A stretch of 21,088 nt of DNA from Bacteroidales bacterium (GCA_017535125.1 JAFXUS010000003.1:1-21088); one strand, 5' to 3'. Shown: positions 6,735 to 14,051, numbered from the stretch's first letter. The notes: a model not told the origin generated them from the letters alone. Program-made: numbers and translations.

Positions 6735-9259
6735 CGGCGGGCGCTTGAACTGTTGCGGGAACCGGAGGAGGAGCTGGCGCTTCTGCGGCCGGGTTGGGTG
6801 TAGAACGGCCAGAAGATACCGAATTTCAGGCCGTCCATGCCGTTCTGCGTGATGATGTAGCGGTCGGCGCTGAAGTAGTCGGGATGCAGCAGCGGCCAAC
6901 CCAAGCCGGCATTCTGGTATTTGATGAAGACGCAGGCGCGCTTCCACTGCACGTTGACGAAAATGTCGAACCAGGGGCCGTTGTTGTAGAGCCGGTCGGT
7001 CTGGTTGTGGAAGACGCCCAGGTTGGGATTCCACGCGGGGGAGTACCACGCCGTATTGAAATAGGCGTCCGCGCCGACCTGCATGGTCATGACGGTCTGG
7101 CGCTGCTCGTTGCGCTGCACGACGAACTCGAGGTAGTAACGGAAGTTCAGGGCGACGGCGGGCAGCGGGAGGATGTCCGGGTTGGAGGAAAGCTGGAAGA
7201 GGGCGCGGTGGTCGAGGTGCGCTGGGCCGATCTTGAATTCCTTGCGCAGCTGCGCGGACAGCACGCTCATGGCCGAGGTGTTCTGGCGGATGACGCCGTC
7301 TGTGCCGTAATACAGGTTGCCGGCCAGCAGGGCATAGCCCACGTCGGCGGAGAGCCGCCAGTACGGGATGTCGATGTGGCCCTCCAGCCGGGTCGTGGAA
7401 ATCTTGCCGAATTCATTGTCCCAGCTGTAGTGATTGAGGTTGAGGTGCTGCTGGTAGAAGGTGGGGTTCTCGAGCGTGGACTCGAAGTGCGCCGTGACGG
7501 TGAGCGGACTCTTGCGCGCCCGGCGGAAGGGGAAGACGCTGAACCCGGCGTTGGCCTGCACGGCGAAATCGCCGGAATCCTGTCCGAGCAGCACGAAACG
7601 GGCTTTGGCGTCCCACCAGGCGGTCTTGAACAGTCGGCCCTCCGCGCCTGCGTATATATAGATTGAATTCTCCACGCGGTTCTTCGGGCGCACGGTGGTG
7701 CTGTCGAAATAGTGCTTGAGATAGTCGCCGGCGCCGACGTCCAGGCGCGAGACCGCGCCGTCGCTGGACCAGGGCTGCAGGCGCAGATAGACCTTGTTGT
7801 CCAGACGCGTCACGCGCATCGAATCGGCGCTGGAGGTGCCATAGCGGAAGACGTCGTTGTACAGGGCCGAGCCGTATTTGTCGCTGATGGCGTCGGTGTA
7901 CGTGCGGGTATAGACGGACCACTCCGTGCTGTGGCCGACGAAGGCGGTCGTGATGTCGCGGTTGAGACCGTCGGCGTCATACTGGTAGGTGCTGTCGCGG
8001 CGGGCGCGCATCTTCTCGATGAAGGTGAACGGGATGCGCAGCTGCTGGTCGAGGAAGACGGTGTTCTTGGTGATCTTGGACTTGGCGTTCTGCAGGTTGA
8101 TGCGGACGTCGCGCGAGTCCACGGTCGTGTCCCGGATCCAGCTGACGTCCGTCATACCGCCGTTTTCCTGCCGGTTGATCACGTTATGGATGAAACCGGC
8201 GTGCGCCGTGTAGCGCTTGCCGAGGTAGTTGGCCTGCACCACCGCGGTCTTGTTGGCCGTCTCTTCCCGGTCGAGGAAACCCTTGCCGCCGTAGCGGTCG
8301 TAGAGCAGGGAGAAGTTGAAGGCCGGGACGATGTTCTGGGTGGTGAAGAGGTGCAGGTTGTCCGAGATCTTGGCCTCCTTGGCGAAGAGGGTGCCGAAGT
8401 AGGCGAGCTCGGTGTACGGGACCTTCGTGTTGAAATGCGGCAGGGTGCGGTGCGAGTAGCTCCAGGACTCTTCCGCGTCATAGAACTCCACGCCCTCGTC
8501 GCTGCGCCGCAGGAACCAGTTGTAGTGCTGGACCGGCGAGCCGGCTACGCCCAGCCAGGTGGCGTTGACGTCCTTGCGCTGGAAGGGATAGTCGTGGAAA
8601 TGGGCATTGTAGGAGGTATCCGGCACGAAGGCGTCGATTTTGCCGAAATCGGGATCGAGGGTCCAGGAGACAAGGCGCTTGTAGTAGAGCGAGTCAGGCA
8701 GGGCGTAGGTCTCCAGGATGCGCGGCGTCGTCTCCAGGATGCTGTCCCGGACGTTCTTCCTGGCTTCTTTGATCTTGTTCAGCGAGTCGGTCCGTGCCAT
8801 CTTCAACTTGACCCGTTGCTCCATGTCGTAACGCTGGCGCTCCTGACGGGAGAGACCGGCGTACCAGGCCTCGAAGGCCGCCTTGGCGCGGGCGACGGAA
8901 TCGGCGAGATAGATGGAATCCAGCTTGTCCCAGAGCGCGGTATCGAGCAGGGCCTTGAGCGAGTCGCGCGGACTCAGGCGCTTCACGGTATCGACGGCGG
9001 CGACGGCCACCGTGTCCAGCGGCTCGTCATCGGATGTCGTGTCGCGCACAATGATCTCCTCCAGCGACAGTGTCCGTCGCAGCTTGTACCCCGCTACGGG
9101 GTAGATCACCGTATCCCGTCCCGGCGATTCGGAAACGATGCTCCATGATGCGTCATTCGCCGGCACCGGCCGGCGAATCTCCTGTCCGATACCGAATATC
9201 CCGGTGGCGGCAAATGCCGTCACGGCGACAGGAAAGGCTATGCGCGCCAAAAAACTCAC
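6731..9259 (-). CDS. Putative outer-membrane porin (Porin_10 type)
   Basis: The 842-residue product starts with a hydrophobic signal peptide (about 1-24), continues with a charged, Asp/Ser/Arg/Lys-rich stretch (about 70-190), then a long region of alternating aromatic and polar residues typical of an outer-membrane beta barrel (about 200-820). The domain order resembles the Bacteroidota putative porin family (PF14121). No TonB plug domain is seen. The barrel appears to end at FGIFWPFY, after which about 20 Ser/Arg-rich residues follow, ending in an ATGA overlap with mltF. The start is a GTG at 9259, chosen because it begins the signal peptide and lies just after the murU-like stop (9263). A TATCTTTG box ends 6 nt upstream. 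Transported substrate is unknown; the neighbours suggest muropeptides or sugars only by association. Confidence 0.78.
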   Translation of the reverse strand: MSFLARIAFPVAVTAFAATGIFGIGQEIRRPVPANDASWSIVSESPGRDTVIYPVAGYKLRRTLSLEEIIVRDTTSDDEPLDTVAVAAVDTVKRLSPRDSLKALLDTALWDKLDSIYLADSVARAKAAFEAWYAGLSRQERQRYDMEQRVKLKMARTDSLNKIKEARKNVRDSILETTPRILETYALPDSLYYKRLVSWTLDPDFGKIDAFVPDTSYNAHFHDYPFQRKDVNATWLGVAGSPVQHYNWFLRRSDEGVEFYDAEESWSYSHRTLPHFNTKVPYTELAYFGTLFAKEAKISDNLHLFTTQNIVPAFNFSLLYDRYGGKGFLDREETANKTAVVQANYLGKRYTAHAGFIHNVINRQENGGMTDVSWIRDTTVDSRDVRINLQNAKSKITKNTVFLDQQLRIPFTFIEKMRARRDSTYQYDADGLNRDITTAFVGHSTEWSVYTRTYTDAISDKYGSALYNDVFRYGTSSADSMRVTRLDNKVYLRLQPWSSDGAVSRLDVGAGDYLKHYFDSTTVRPKNRVENSIYIYAGAEGRLFKTAWWDAKARFVLLGQDSGDFAVQANAGFSVFPFRRARKSPLTVTAHFESTLENPTFYQQHLNLNHYSWDNEFGKISTTRLEGHIDIPYWRLSADVGYALLAGNLYYGTDGVIRQNTSAMSVLSAQLRKEFKIGPAHLDHRALFQLSSNPDILPLPAVALNFRYYLEFVVQRNEQRQTVMTMQVGADAYFNTAWYSPAWNPNLGVFHNQTDRLYNNGPWFDIFVNVQWKRACVFIKYQNAGLGWPLLHPDYFSADRYIITQNGMDGLKFGIFWPFYTQPGRRSASSSSGSRNSSSARR

Positions 9260-9262
9260 AAC

Positions 9263-10012
9263 CTACAAAGATAGGGAAAAATCGCGACAGTGCTCCTCCG
9301 CCTCGGCGAGCTTCTCCGGGCTGCCGATGTCGATGAGGCGCAGCCCGGGCGCCACGACGCCGCGTATCGTGCCGGCGGCACATTCGCTCAGGTAGAAATC
9401 GATGATGGAGAATTTCTCCGGCCAGGAAGCCATCTTCGCGAAGATGGCCTCGGAGACGATGTGGATGCCGCAGAAGGAGTAGCGGTGGTAGTGTGCGGGA
9501 TCGAAATCCGGCAGGTAGGGGCTCTTGACCTCGCCCGTGCGGACGTTGGTCCAGCCCGCGAGCCGCATCTCGTCGTCGAAGAGCAGGTAGCGGTCGGCGG
9601 GCGCGTCGATGAGCAGCAGGGTGGCGAGATTCTCCGGCGCGTCCTGCGCCAGCAGCCGGCGGACGTCCAGGTTGCTGAGGATATCGACGTTATGCACCAG
9701 GAAGCGCCCCTCCGGGGAAGCGAGCAGCGGTGCGGCGTGCTTGATGCCGCCGCCGGTCTCCAGCGGTTCGCCTTCCTCGCGCGAAATGGCCACGGGCACG
9801 CCGAAGTTCCCGTTTTCCGCCAGGAAATCTTCGATCTGCTCCGCGAAATGGTGGACGTTCACCACGAAGGAGTCGATGCCCGTGTCGCGCAGCTTGCACA
9901 GCACGCGCTGCAGCATCGGTACGCCCGCCACGGGGACAAGCGCCTTGGGCATCCTGTCCGTCAGCGGACGGAGCCGGGTCCCGAGCCCGGCGGCGAAGAT
10001 CATGGCTTTCAT
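9263..10012 (-). CDS. murU: MurU-like sugar-1-phosphate nucleotidyltransferase
   Basis: The 249-residue cytoplasmic enzyme has the nucleotidyltransferase signature FAAGLGTRLRPLT (6-18) then PKAL (22-25), ETGGGIKHA in the sugar-binding region, VHNVD with the metal-binding Asp, and IDIGSPEKLAEAE near the end. The family includes RmlA/GlmU-like enzymes. Assignment as MurU (MurNAc-alpha-1-phosphate to UDP-MurNAc) rests on size and on the directly upstream AmgK-like kinase, with which its ATG forms an ATGA overlap. The alternative is another NDP-sugar pyrophosphorylase such as a mannose-1-phosphate guanylyltransferase. A second in-frame Met three codons downstream (10003) is possible but would break the overlap. 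The stop codon region also contains the TATCTTTG box in front of the porin gene. Confidence 0.83.
   Translation of the reverse strand: MKAMIFAAGLGTRLRPLTDRMPKALVPVAGVPMLQRVLCKLRDTGIDSFVVNVHHFAEQIEDFLAENGNFGVPVAISREEGEPLETGGGIKHAAPLLASPEGRFLVHNVDILSNLDVRRLLAQDAPENLATLLLIDAPADRYLLFDDEMRLAGWTNVRTGEVKSPYLPDFDPAHYHRYSFCGIHIVSEAIFAKMASWPEKFSIIDFYLSECAAGTIRGVVAPGLRLIDIGSPEKLAEAEEHCRDFSLSL
9266..9273 (-). promoter_or_regulatory. -7-like box before the porin gene, inside the murU 3' end
   Basis: TATCTTTG on the minus strand is a full match to TAnnTTTG. It overlaps the last codons of murU (Leu-Ser-Leu-stop) and ends 6 nt before the GTG of the porin. No -33 TTTG is present at the right distance, so it may be chance or an internal operon promoter. 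Confidence 0.35.
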
Positions 10013-11046
10013 AGGGCCACCTCCATGCCGGGCAGGATGGTTCGGCCGTCCCAGTCCGTCGCGAGCCGCTGCAGGACTTCTGTCAAATAGGGGTAGCGCG
10101 CGAACGGCTCGGCCGTCAGTTCGCGGAAGCAGCCGAGCACCGTCGGGATGCAGTCGATGAAGAGCTGCTTGCGCTCCACCAGGCCCCGGAAGCCGTAGGC
10201 CCCCGTTTCCTGCAGCAGGCGCACCAGCGTCAGCAGGCGATACTGCAAGTAGAATTCCTGCTCGTCCACCGGACGGAAAGCGCCCAGCGCGCGCAGATAT
10301 ACCCCCTCCAGCTCGCGCCGCATCGCGGCGGAGAAATGCGTTCCGGCGTTCCAGAGGAAGGATGCGAGGTCGTACTGCACCGGGCCGCGGCGGCCGCCCT
10401 GGAAATCGATGAAGCAGGGCTCGCCGTCCTTGATCATGACGTTGCGCGCCTGGAAGTCGCGGTACATGAAGGTGTCGCCTTCGAATTCCAATGCGTCCGC
10501 GCGCAGGCGGTCGAAATCGTCCTGCAGGCGGATCTCGTTGAACTCCAGGCCCGTGAGCTTGAGGAAGTCGTATTTGAAATAATACAGGTCGAAGTCCACC
10601 ATCCGGGCGTTGAACTCCCGGTCGGGGAAGCAGACGCTCCAGTCGAAGCCCGCTCCGACCCGGAACTGCACTGCGGGGAGCAGCGCAATGGTGTCGCGCA
10701 GCCAGGCGTGCTGTTCCACCGTGAAGGAGCCGTCCGCGAGGGCGGGCTTGAGCAGTTCGAACAGCTGCCCGTCGCCCAGGTCCTCCTGGATGTAGGCGAG
10801 GCTGTCCGGCGACACGCCGTACACCTCCGGGGCGCGGAGCCCGCATGCGCGGAACTTGGCGGCGAGCGTGAGGAAGGCGCGGTTCTCGGCCGGATTGGTG
10901 CCGATGCAGCCGATGGCGGTGCCGCCTGCCCCGGTCATCCGGTAATACTTGCGGGCGCTGCCCGACAAGGGCAGGATTTCGCAGCGGTCCGGTTCCGAAC
11001 CAAACCGGTCCCGGTAGAGTTGAAGGAGTCGTTGCATAGAATTCAT
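10009..11046 (-). CDS. amgK: AmgK-like N-acetylmuramate/N-acetylglucosamine kinase
   Basis: The 345-residue product belongs to the aminoglycoside phosphotransferase (APH/choline kinase) superfamily. The catalytic loop is YRDFQARN (195-202; Asp197, Asn202), where Tyr replaces the usual His before the catalytic loop, and the metal-binding motif is FIDFQ (Asp214) followed by GPVQYDLAS. AmgK phosphorylates MurNAc or GlcNAc at C1 with ATP; its product is the substrate of MurU, encoded immediately downstream with an ATGA overlap. That pairing is the main reason for the name over a generic phosphotransferase. Candidate starts are ATGs at 11055, 11046 and 11037; 11046 is preferred because it lies 9 nt after TACTTTG, an imperfect -7-like box, but 11037 is nearly as good. 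The start region lies within a palindromic repeat element. Confidence 0.82.
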   Translation of the reverse strand: MNSMQRLLQLYRDRFGSEPDRCEILPLSGSARKYYRMTGAGGTAIGCIGTNPAENRAFLTLAAKFRACGLRAPEVYGVSPDSLAYIQEDLGDGQLFELLKPALADGSFTVEQHAWLRDTIALLPAVQFRVGAGFDWSVCFPDREFNARMVDFDLYYFKYDFLKLTGLEFNEIRLQDDFDRLRADALEFEGDTFMYRDFQARNVMIKDGEPCFIDFQGGRRGPVQYDLASFLWNAGTHFSAAMRRELEGVYLRALGAFRPVDEQEFYLQYRLLTLVRLLQETGAYGFRGLVERKQLFIDCIPTVLGCFRELTAEPFARYPYLTEVLQRLATDWDGRTILPGMEVAL

Positions 11047-11088
11047 TCCGGGCATCAAAGTAGTCATTCCGGGCTTGACCCGGAATCT
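11043..11088. repeat. Composite palindromic repeat, copy 1
   Basis: Read on the plus strand it has a half copy TCATTCCGGGC (11043-11053), a 10-nt spacer ending GTAG, and a full unit (11063-11088) whose arms ATTCCGGG and CCCGGAAT flank a 5-nt loop. The second copy at 20122-20167 has the same architecture and the full unit is identical over 26 nt. Here the element sits antisense to the operon, encodes the last residues and stop of mscS, and contains the preferred amgK start codon. The unit resembles short dispersed palindromic (REP-like) repeats known from many bacterial genomes. Confidence 0.85.
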
Positions 11089-11984
11089 CCGTTGTGGACG
11101 TGCACGTCCAGCTGCGGGAACGGGAAATTGATGCCCGCCTGCGGCAATTCGGTGTAGATGCGTTCGTTGAGGTCGAACTGGGCGGGCCAGTAGTCGCTGC
11201 CCTTCACCCAAGCGCGGATGATGAAGATGACGGAGCTCTCGGAGAGCCGCTGCACGGCCACGAAGGGGTCGGCTGCCCCGGGCGTCGTCGCATCCAGGAT
11301 GCGCGCGTCCTCGCGGACGATGGCCATGAGTTTCTCTTTGCAGGCGGCGGCGTCCGTGCCGTATTCCACGCTCACGGGGAGGTCGATGCGGCGCAGCGGG
11401 AAGCTGCTGTAGTTGACGATGTTGCCGTTGGAGAGCGTACCGTTGGGCAGGACCACCCGGCGGTTGTCGATGGTGGTCAGGTGCGTGCCCACGATGTTGA
11501 CTTCCGTCACCACGCCGGCATAGCCCTGGGCTTCGATGTAGTCGCCGGCCTTGAAAGGCTTGAAGATCATCAGCATCAGCCCGCCGGCGAAATTCTGCAC
11601 CGTCCCGCTGAGCGCCATGCCGAGGGCCATGCCTCCCGCTGCCAGCAGGGCGGCGAGCGAAGTGGTGTTGACGCCGAGCGTGCCCACGAGGACGATGATC
11701 AGCAGGACCGTCAGGGCGATGGAGATGAAGCTGGAGATGAACGAGGCCATGGCGCGGTCGGTCTGCTTGCGCTTGAAATAGCGCTCCAGCGCATGCTTGA
11801 TGCGCTTGATGACCCAGGCGCCGATGAAATAGAGGACCAGCGCCAGCAGTACCTTCAGGCCGAACTGCAGGACCTCGCGGCCGAGCTGCTGCAGGGCGGT
11901 GCCCGGATCGGCGGCCAGCATTTCCTTGAAGCGGCTCAGCGCCACCCGGGTGGAATCGGTTTGTAGGAGGACGGTTGGATTCAT
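11064..11984 (-). CDS. mscS: Small-conductance mechanosensitive channel (MscS family)
   Basis: The 306-residue inner-membrane protein has three predicted helices (about 38-60, 80-104, 106-141). The third is Gly/Ala-rich (LLAAGGMALGMALSG), as in the MscS pore helix, and is followed by the family's beta domain (FKPFKAGDYIEAQGYAG, then LPNG-x4-N) and a mixed C-terminal domain ending in FPFPQLDVHVH, the usual family end. It releases solutes under hypo-osmotic stress. The final residues NGDSGSSPE and the stop are encoded by the palindromic repeat described separately, so the natural C-terminus has been replaced or extended. The ATG at 11984 lies 4 nt after a TATCTTTG box. It is the first gene of a five-gene run; amgK begins 17 nt downstream of its stop. 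Confidence 0.93.
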   Translation of the reverse strand: MNPTVLLQTDSTRVALSRFKEMLAADPGTALQQLGREVLQFGLKVLLALVLYFIGAWVIKRIKHALERYFKRKQTDRAMASFISSFISIALTVLLIIVLVGTLGVNTTSLAALLAAGGMALGMALSGTVQNFAGGLMLMIFKPFKAGDYIEAQGYAGVVTEVNIVGTHLTTIDNRRVVLPNGTLSNGNIVNYSSFPLRRIDLPVSVEYGTDAAACKEKLMAIVREDARILDATTPGAADPFVAVQRLSESSVIFIIRAWVKGSDYWPAQFDLNERIYTELPQAGINFPFPQLDVHVHNGDSGSSPE

Positions 11985-11988
11985 ATTA

Positions 11989-11996
11989 CAAAGATA
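11989..11996 (-). promoter_or_regulatory. -7 box of mscS
   Basis: TATCTTTG on the minus strand fully matches TAnnTTTG and ends 4 nt before the mscS ATG, implying a leaderless transcript. It directly follows the T-run of the rpmH terminator. The -33 position (12017-12020) falls inside the terminator stem and does not match TTTG. Confidence 0.55.
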
Positions 11997-11997
11997 T

Positions 11998-12042
11998 AAA
12001 AAAACAGCAAAAGCGCCGGCCCTTGCTGGGTCGGCGCTTTTG
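11998..12042 (-). terminator. Intrinsic terminator of rpmH
   Basis: On the minus strand a 15-bp stem (12042-12028 pairing with 12022-12008, one wobble pair) with a 5-nt loop contains the core AGCGCCG/CGGCGCT. It is followed within a few bases by seven T's (12004-11998). It lies 18 nt beyond the rpmH stop and is the strongest terminator in the window. Confidence 0.92.
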
Positions 12043-12060
12043 TTTCTGAGAATCCGGATA

Positions 12061-12213
12061 TTACCAGCGGTCCTCGGAAGAAACGGTGAGCTTCTTGCGG
12101 CCGTGGGCGCGGCGGGACGCGAGGACCCGGCGGCCGTTCGGCGTGCTCATACGCTCGCGGAAGCCGTGCTTGTTGACACGCTTGCGGTTGGAGGGTTGAA
12201 AAGTCCTTTTCAT
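12061..12213 (-). CDS. rpmH: 50S ribosomal protein L34
   Basis: The 50-residue, highly basic product begins [19 protein letters not shown] and contains [19 protein letters not shown], the L34 signature, so identity is certain. It is a component of the large ribosomal subunit. The Bacteroidota-type promoter for it lies inside the end of rsmG, with 35 nt between the -7 box and the ATG, so this mRNA has a leader. It is followed by an intrinsic terminator; rnpA, the usual downstream partner in many bacteria, is absent, so the transcript appears to carry rpmH alone (or read through from alr-rsmG). Confidence 0.98.
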   Translation of the reverse strand: MKRTFQPSNRKRVNKHGFRERMSTPNGRRVLASRRAHGRKKLTVSSEDRW

Positions 12214-12232
12214 ATCTTCTATTTTTTAGTTT

Positions 12233-12925
12233 TCAGATTTTGGGAGGGCAAAGGTAATCTTTTCCGATTTCAATTACAAATTTTTCTGCAAAATATTCAT
12301 CTTTCAGCCATTCATCGACCCTCCAGGTCCGGATTTTTCCGGGCTCGACCCGGCATTTCCGGCTCAGTTCGGAGATCTCCGCATTCACGTCCCCGCCCTT
12401 GAGATAGAGGATGCTGCGGCGGAATTTTCCCTTCACCCAGGGGTAGAAATTGTCCAGCGAAGTGACGGCGCGCGACACCACCCAGTCGAAGGTCTCGCCC
12501 AGGCTCTCGGCGCGAGCGTTGACGCAACGCACGTTCTGCAGCCCGAGTCCGTCGGCGACGGCCTGCGCGACCTTGATCTTCTTGGCGATGGAGTCGCAGA
12601 GGGTGAACTGTGCGGCCGGGAATTCGACGGCCAGGGGAATGCCCGGGAAGCCCCCGCCCGTGCCCAGGTCCAGGATCTGGGCACCTGGGGCCTTCACCCC
12701 CTGCACCCCCTCAAGGGGGATGGCCGGATAATCGCTGTCGCGATCCGGCGCCCACGCACGATGGACGGAAGGATAGTACCGGCGCAAATATTCCGCGATA
12801 GCGAGCGAATGCAGGATATGGTGCTCGTAGAGCATGTCGATGTCCTTGCGGGACACGACGTTGATGCGCTCGTTCCATTCGCGGTAGAGCGCGATCATCT
12901 GCTCGTATTGCTGCGGGGCGGCCAT
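12233..12925 (-). CDS. rsmG: 16S rRNA (guanine-N7)-methyltransferase RsmG
   Basis: The 230-residue product has the RsmG pattern: NERINVVSRKD (18-28), YEHHILHSLAI (33-43), the SAM-binding loop ILDLGTGGGFPGIPLA (84-99), and WVVSRAVTSL (148-157). It methylates N7 of G527 (E. coli numbering) of 16S rRNA using SAM. Between the His-rich helix and the SAM loop, residues about 51-80 form an extra segment (YPSVHRAWAPDRDSDYP and LEGVQGVKAPG) that I do not recognise from the family; its DNA contains two inverted repeats. The reading frame is intact. The start codon overlaps the alr stop by one base (TAATG), so the two are translationally linked. The 3' end contains the rpmH promoter. Confidence 0.94.
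   Translation of the reverse strand: MAAPQQYEQMIALYREWNERINVVSRKDIDMLYEHHILHSLAIAEYLRRYYPSVHRAWAPDRDSDYPAIPLEGVQGVKAPGAQILDLGTGGGFPGIPLAVEFPAAQFTLCDSIAKKIKVAQAVADGLGLQNVRCVNARAESLGETFDWVVSRAVTSLDNFYPWVKGKFRRSILYLKGGDVNAEISELSRKCRVEPGKIRTWRVDEWLKDEYFAEKFVIEIGKDYLCPPKI
12249..12280 (-). promoter_or_regulatory. Bacteroidota-type promoter of rpmH, within rsmG
   Basis: On the minus strand TTTG (12280-12277), exactly 20 nt, then TACCTTTG (12256-12249) is a full match to both elements. It lies wholly in the last codons of rsmG. This is the best promoter match in the window together with that at 20171-20202. Confidence 0.8.
12706..12749. repeat. Inverted repeats inside rsmG
   Basis: CCCCCT-CA-AGGGGG (12706-12719) is a short palindrome. 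Three bases further, GCCGGA (12723-12728) and TCGC pair with GCGA and TCCGGC (12744-12749), leaving a 3-nt bulge and 4-nt loop. Both lie in the segment that appears inserted in RsmG. No T-run follows, so a terminator role is unlikely. Confidence 0.6.
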
Positions 12926-14037
12926 TATTTCCTCAGGATGATGCGTTCGATGCGGCGCGGCACCGAGGTCAGGATCTCGTAGGGGATGGTGCCGAGGATG
13001 CCGGCCAGCTCTTCGACGGTCGGATCCTCGCCGAAGATGGTCACGGTGTCGCCCGGCTGCACGGGGATGCCCGTGACGTCGATCATGCACATGTCCATGC
13101 AGATGTTGCCGATGGTGGGCGCGCGGTGGCCGTTCACGCTGAACGTCACGGCGCCGCAGCCGAAGTGGCGGTCCATGCCGTCGGCGTAGCCCACCGGGAT
13201 GGTGGCGATGACGGTGCCGGTCGGTGCCACGTGGCCGTGGCGGCCGTAGCCGATGGTGCCGTCTTCCGGGCCGAGGGTCTTGACCTGCAGGACCTTGACC
13301 TTCAGGGAAGCCACCGGCTGGAGATGCACGCCCGGCAAGGCGCTGATGCCGTAGATGCCGATACCCAGGCGCACCATATCGTGCTGGTATTGCGGGAAGC
13401 GCTCGATGCCCGCGGAGTTGAGGATGTGCCACATCGGCCTGTAGCCGAGGGCGTCCGTGATGGCCTTCGCATTCTGCTCGAACATCGCGATCTGCCCCAG
13501 CGTGAATGCATCCTCGGCCGGGTCTTCCGCGGCGGCGAGGTGCGAGTACACGGAGACCACGCGGACCTCGTCGTGCGTGCGCAGGAAATCCAGCAGCGCC
13601 GGCAGCTCGCCGGTCATGAAGCCGAGGCGGTGCATGCCCGTGTCCAGCTTGATGTGGATGGGGAAGCGTTTGATGCCGCGGGCGCGCAGTTCCGCGCAGA
13701 GGGCTTCGAGGGTATAGAGGTTGGGGATGCCCGGCTCCAGGCGGTTTTCGATGATTTCGGGGAAGAAGTCCGTGCCGGCCGTGAGGACGAGGATCGGCAG
13801 GGAGATACCGTTGCGGCGGAGCTCCATGCCCTCGACGGGCAGGGCCACCGCCAGGTAGTCGGCGCCCTCCTGCTGCATCATGGAGGCGAACTCCACCGCG
13901 CCGTGGCCGTAGGCGTTGGCCTTCACGAGCACCAGCAGCTTCGTGGTCGGCTTCAGCAGGCCGCGGAAATAGCGGTAGTTGCTCCTGCAGGCGGGCAGGC
14001 GCAGCTCCAGGCGTGAAAAATCGTTCTCGCGGGACAT
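12925..14037 (-). CDS. alr: Alanine racemase
   Basis: The 370-residue product matches alanine racemase throughout. The PLP-binding lysine is Lys39 in VKANAYGHG, the second catalytic base is Tyr264 in TIGYGRHG, and the substrate/PLP region GNICMDM (310-316) is present. It interconverts L- and D-alanine in the cytoplasm for peptidoglycan synthesis. It is a stand-alone Alr, not fused to a MurF domain. The ATG at 14037 is chosen: it is 6 nt after a TATCTTTG box; a TTG three codons upstream (14046) falls inside that box and is unlikely. It is divergent from addB across 40 bp, and its stop overlaps the rsmG start. Confidence 0.95.
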   Translation of the reverse strand: MSRENDFSRLELRLPACRSNYRYFRGLLKPTTKLLVLVKANAYGHGAVEFASMMQQEGADYLAVALPVEGMELRRNGISLPILVLTAGTDFFPEIIENRLEPGIPNLYTLEALCAELRARGIKRFPIHIKLDTGMHRLGFMTGELPALLDFLRTHDEVRVVSVYSHLAAAEDPAEDAFTLGQIAMFEQNAKAITDALGYRPMWHILNSAGIERFPQYQHDMVRLGIGIYGISALPGVHLQPVASLKVKVLQVKTLGPEDGTIGYGRHGHVAPTGTVIATIPVGYADGMDRHFGCGAVTFSVNGHRAPTIGNICMDMCMIDVTGIPVQPGDTVTIFGEDPTVEELAGILGTIPYEILTSVPRRIERIILRK

Positions 14038-14043
14038 ATCGTG

Positions 14044-14051
14044 CAAAGATA
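14044..14051 (-). promoter_or_regulatory. -7 box of alr
   Basis: TATCTTTG on the minus strand fully matches TAnnTTTG and ends 6 nt before the alr ATG. No TTTG is found 20 nt upstream; that position overlaps the addB -7 box. Confidence 0.55.

Noticed and set aside
7712..9148. Long plus-strand open frame opposite the porin
   Set aside because: No recognisable domain or promoter; the opposite strand has a signal peptide and barrel pattern.
10009..11046. Aminoglycoside resistance phosphotransferase
   Set aside because: Overlap with a MurU-like gene and the IDFQ-GPVQYDLAS pattern favour AmgK over a resistance enzyme.
12706..12719. CCCCCT/AGGGGG hairpin as a terminator
   Set aside because: It is internal to rsmG and has no following T-run.
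14038..14046. TTG start for alr three codons upstream
   Set aside because: It lies inside the TATCTTTG box; the ATG at 14037 fits the pattern seen at other genes.
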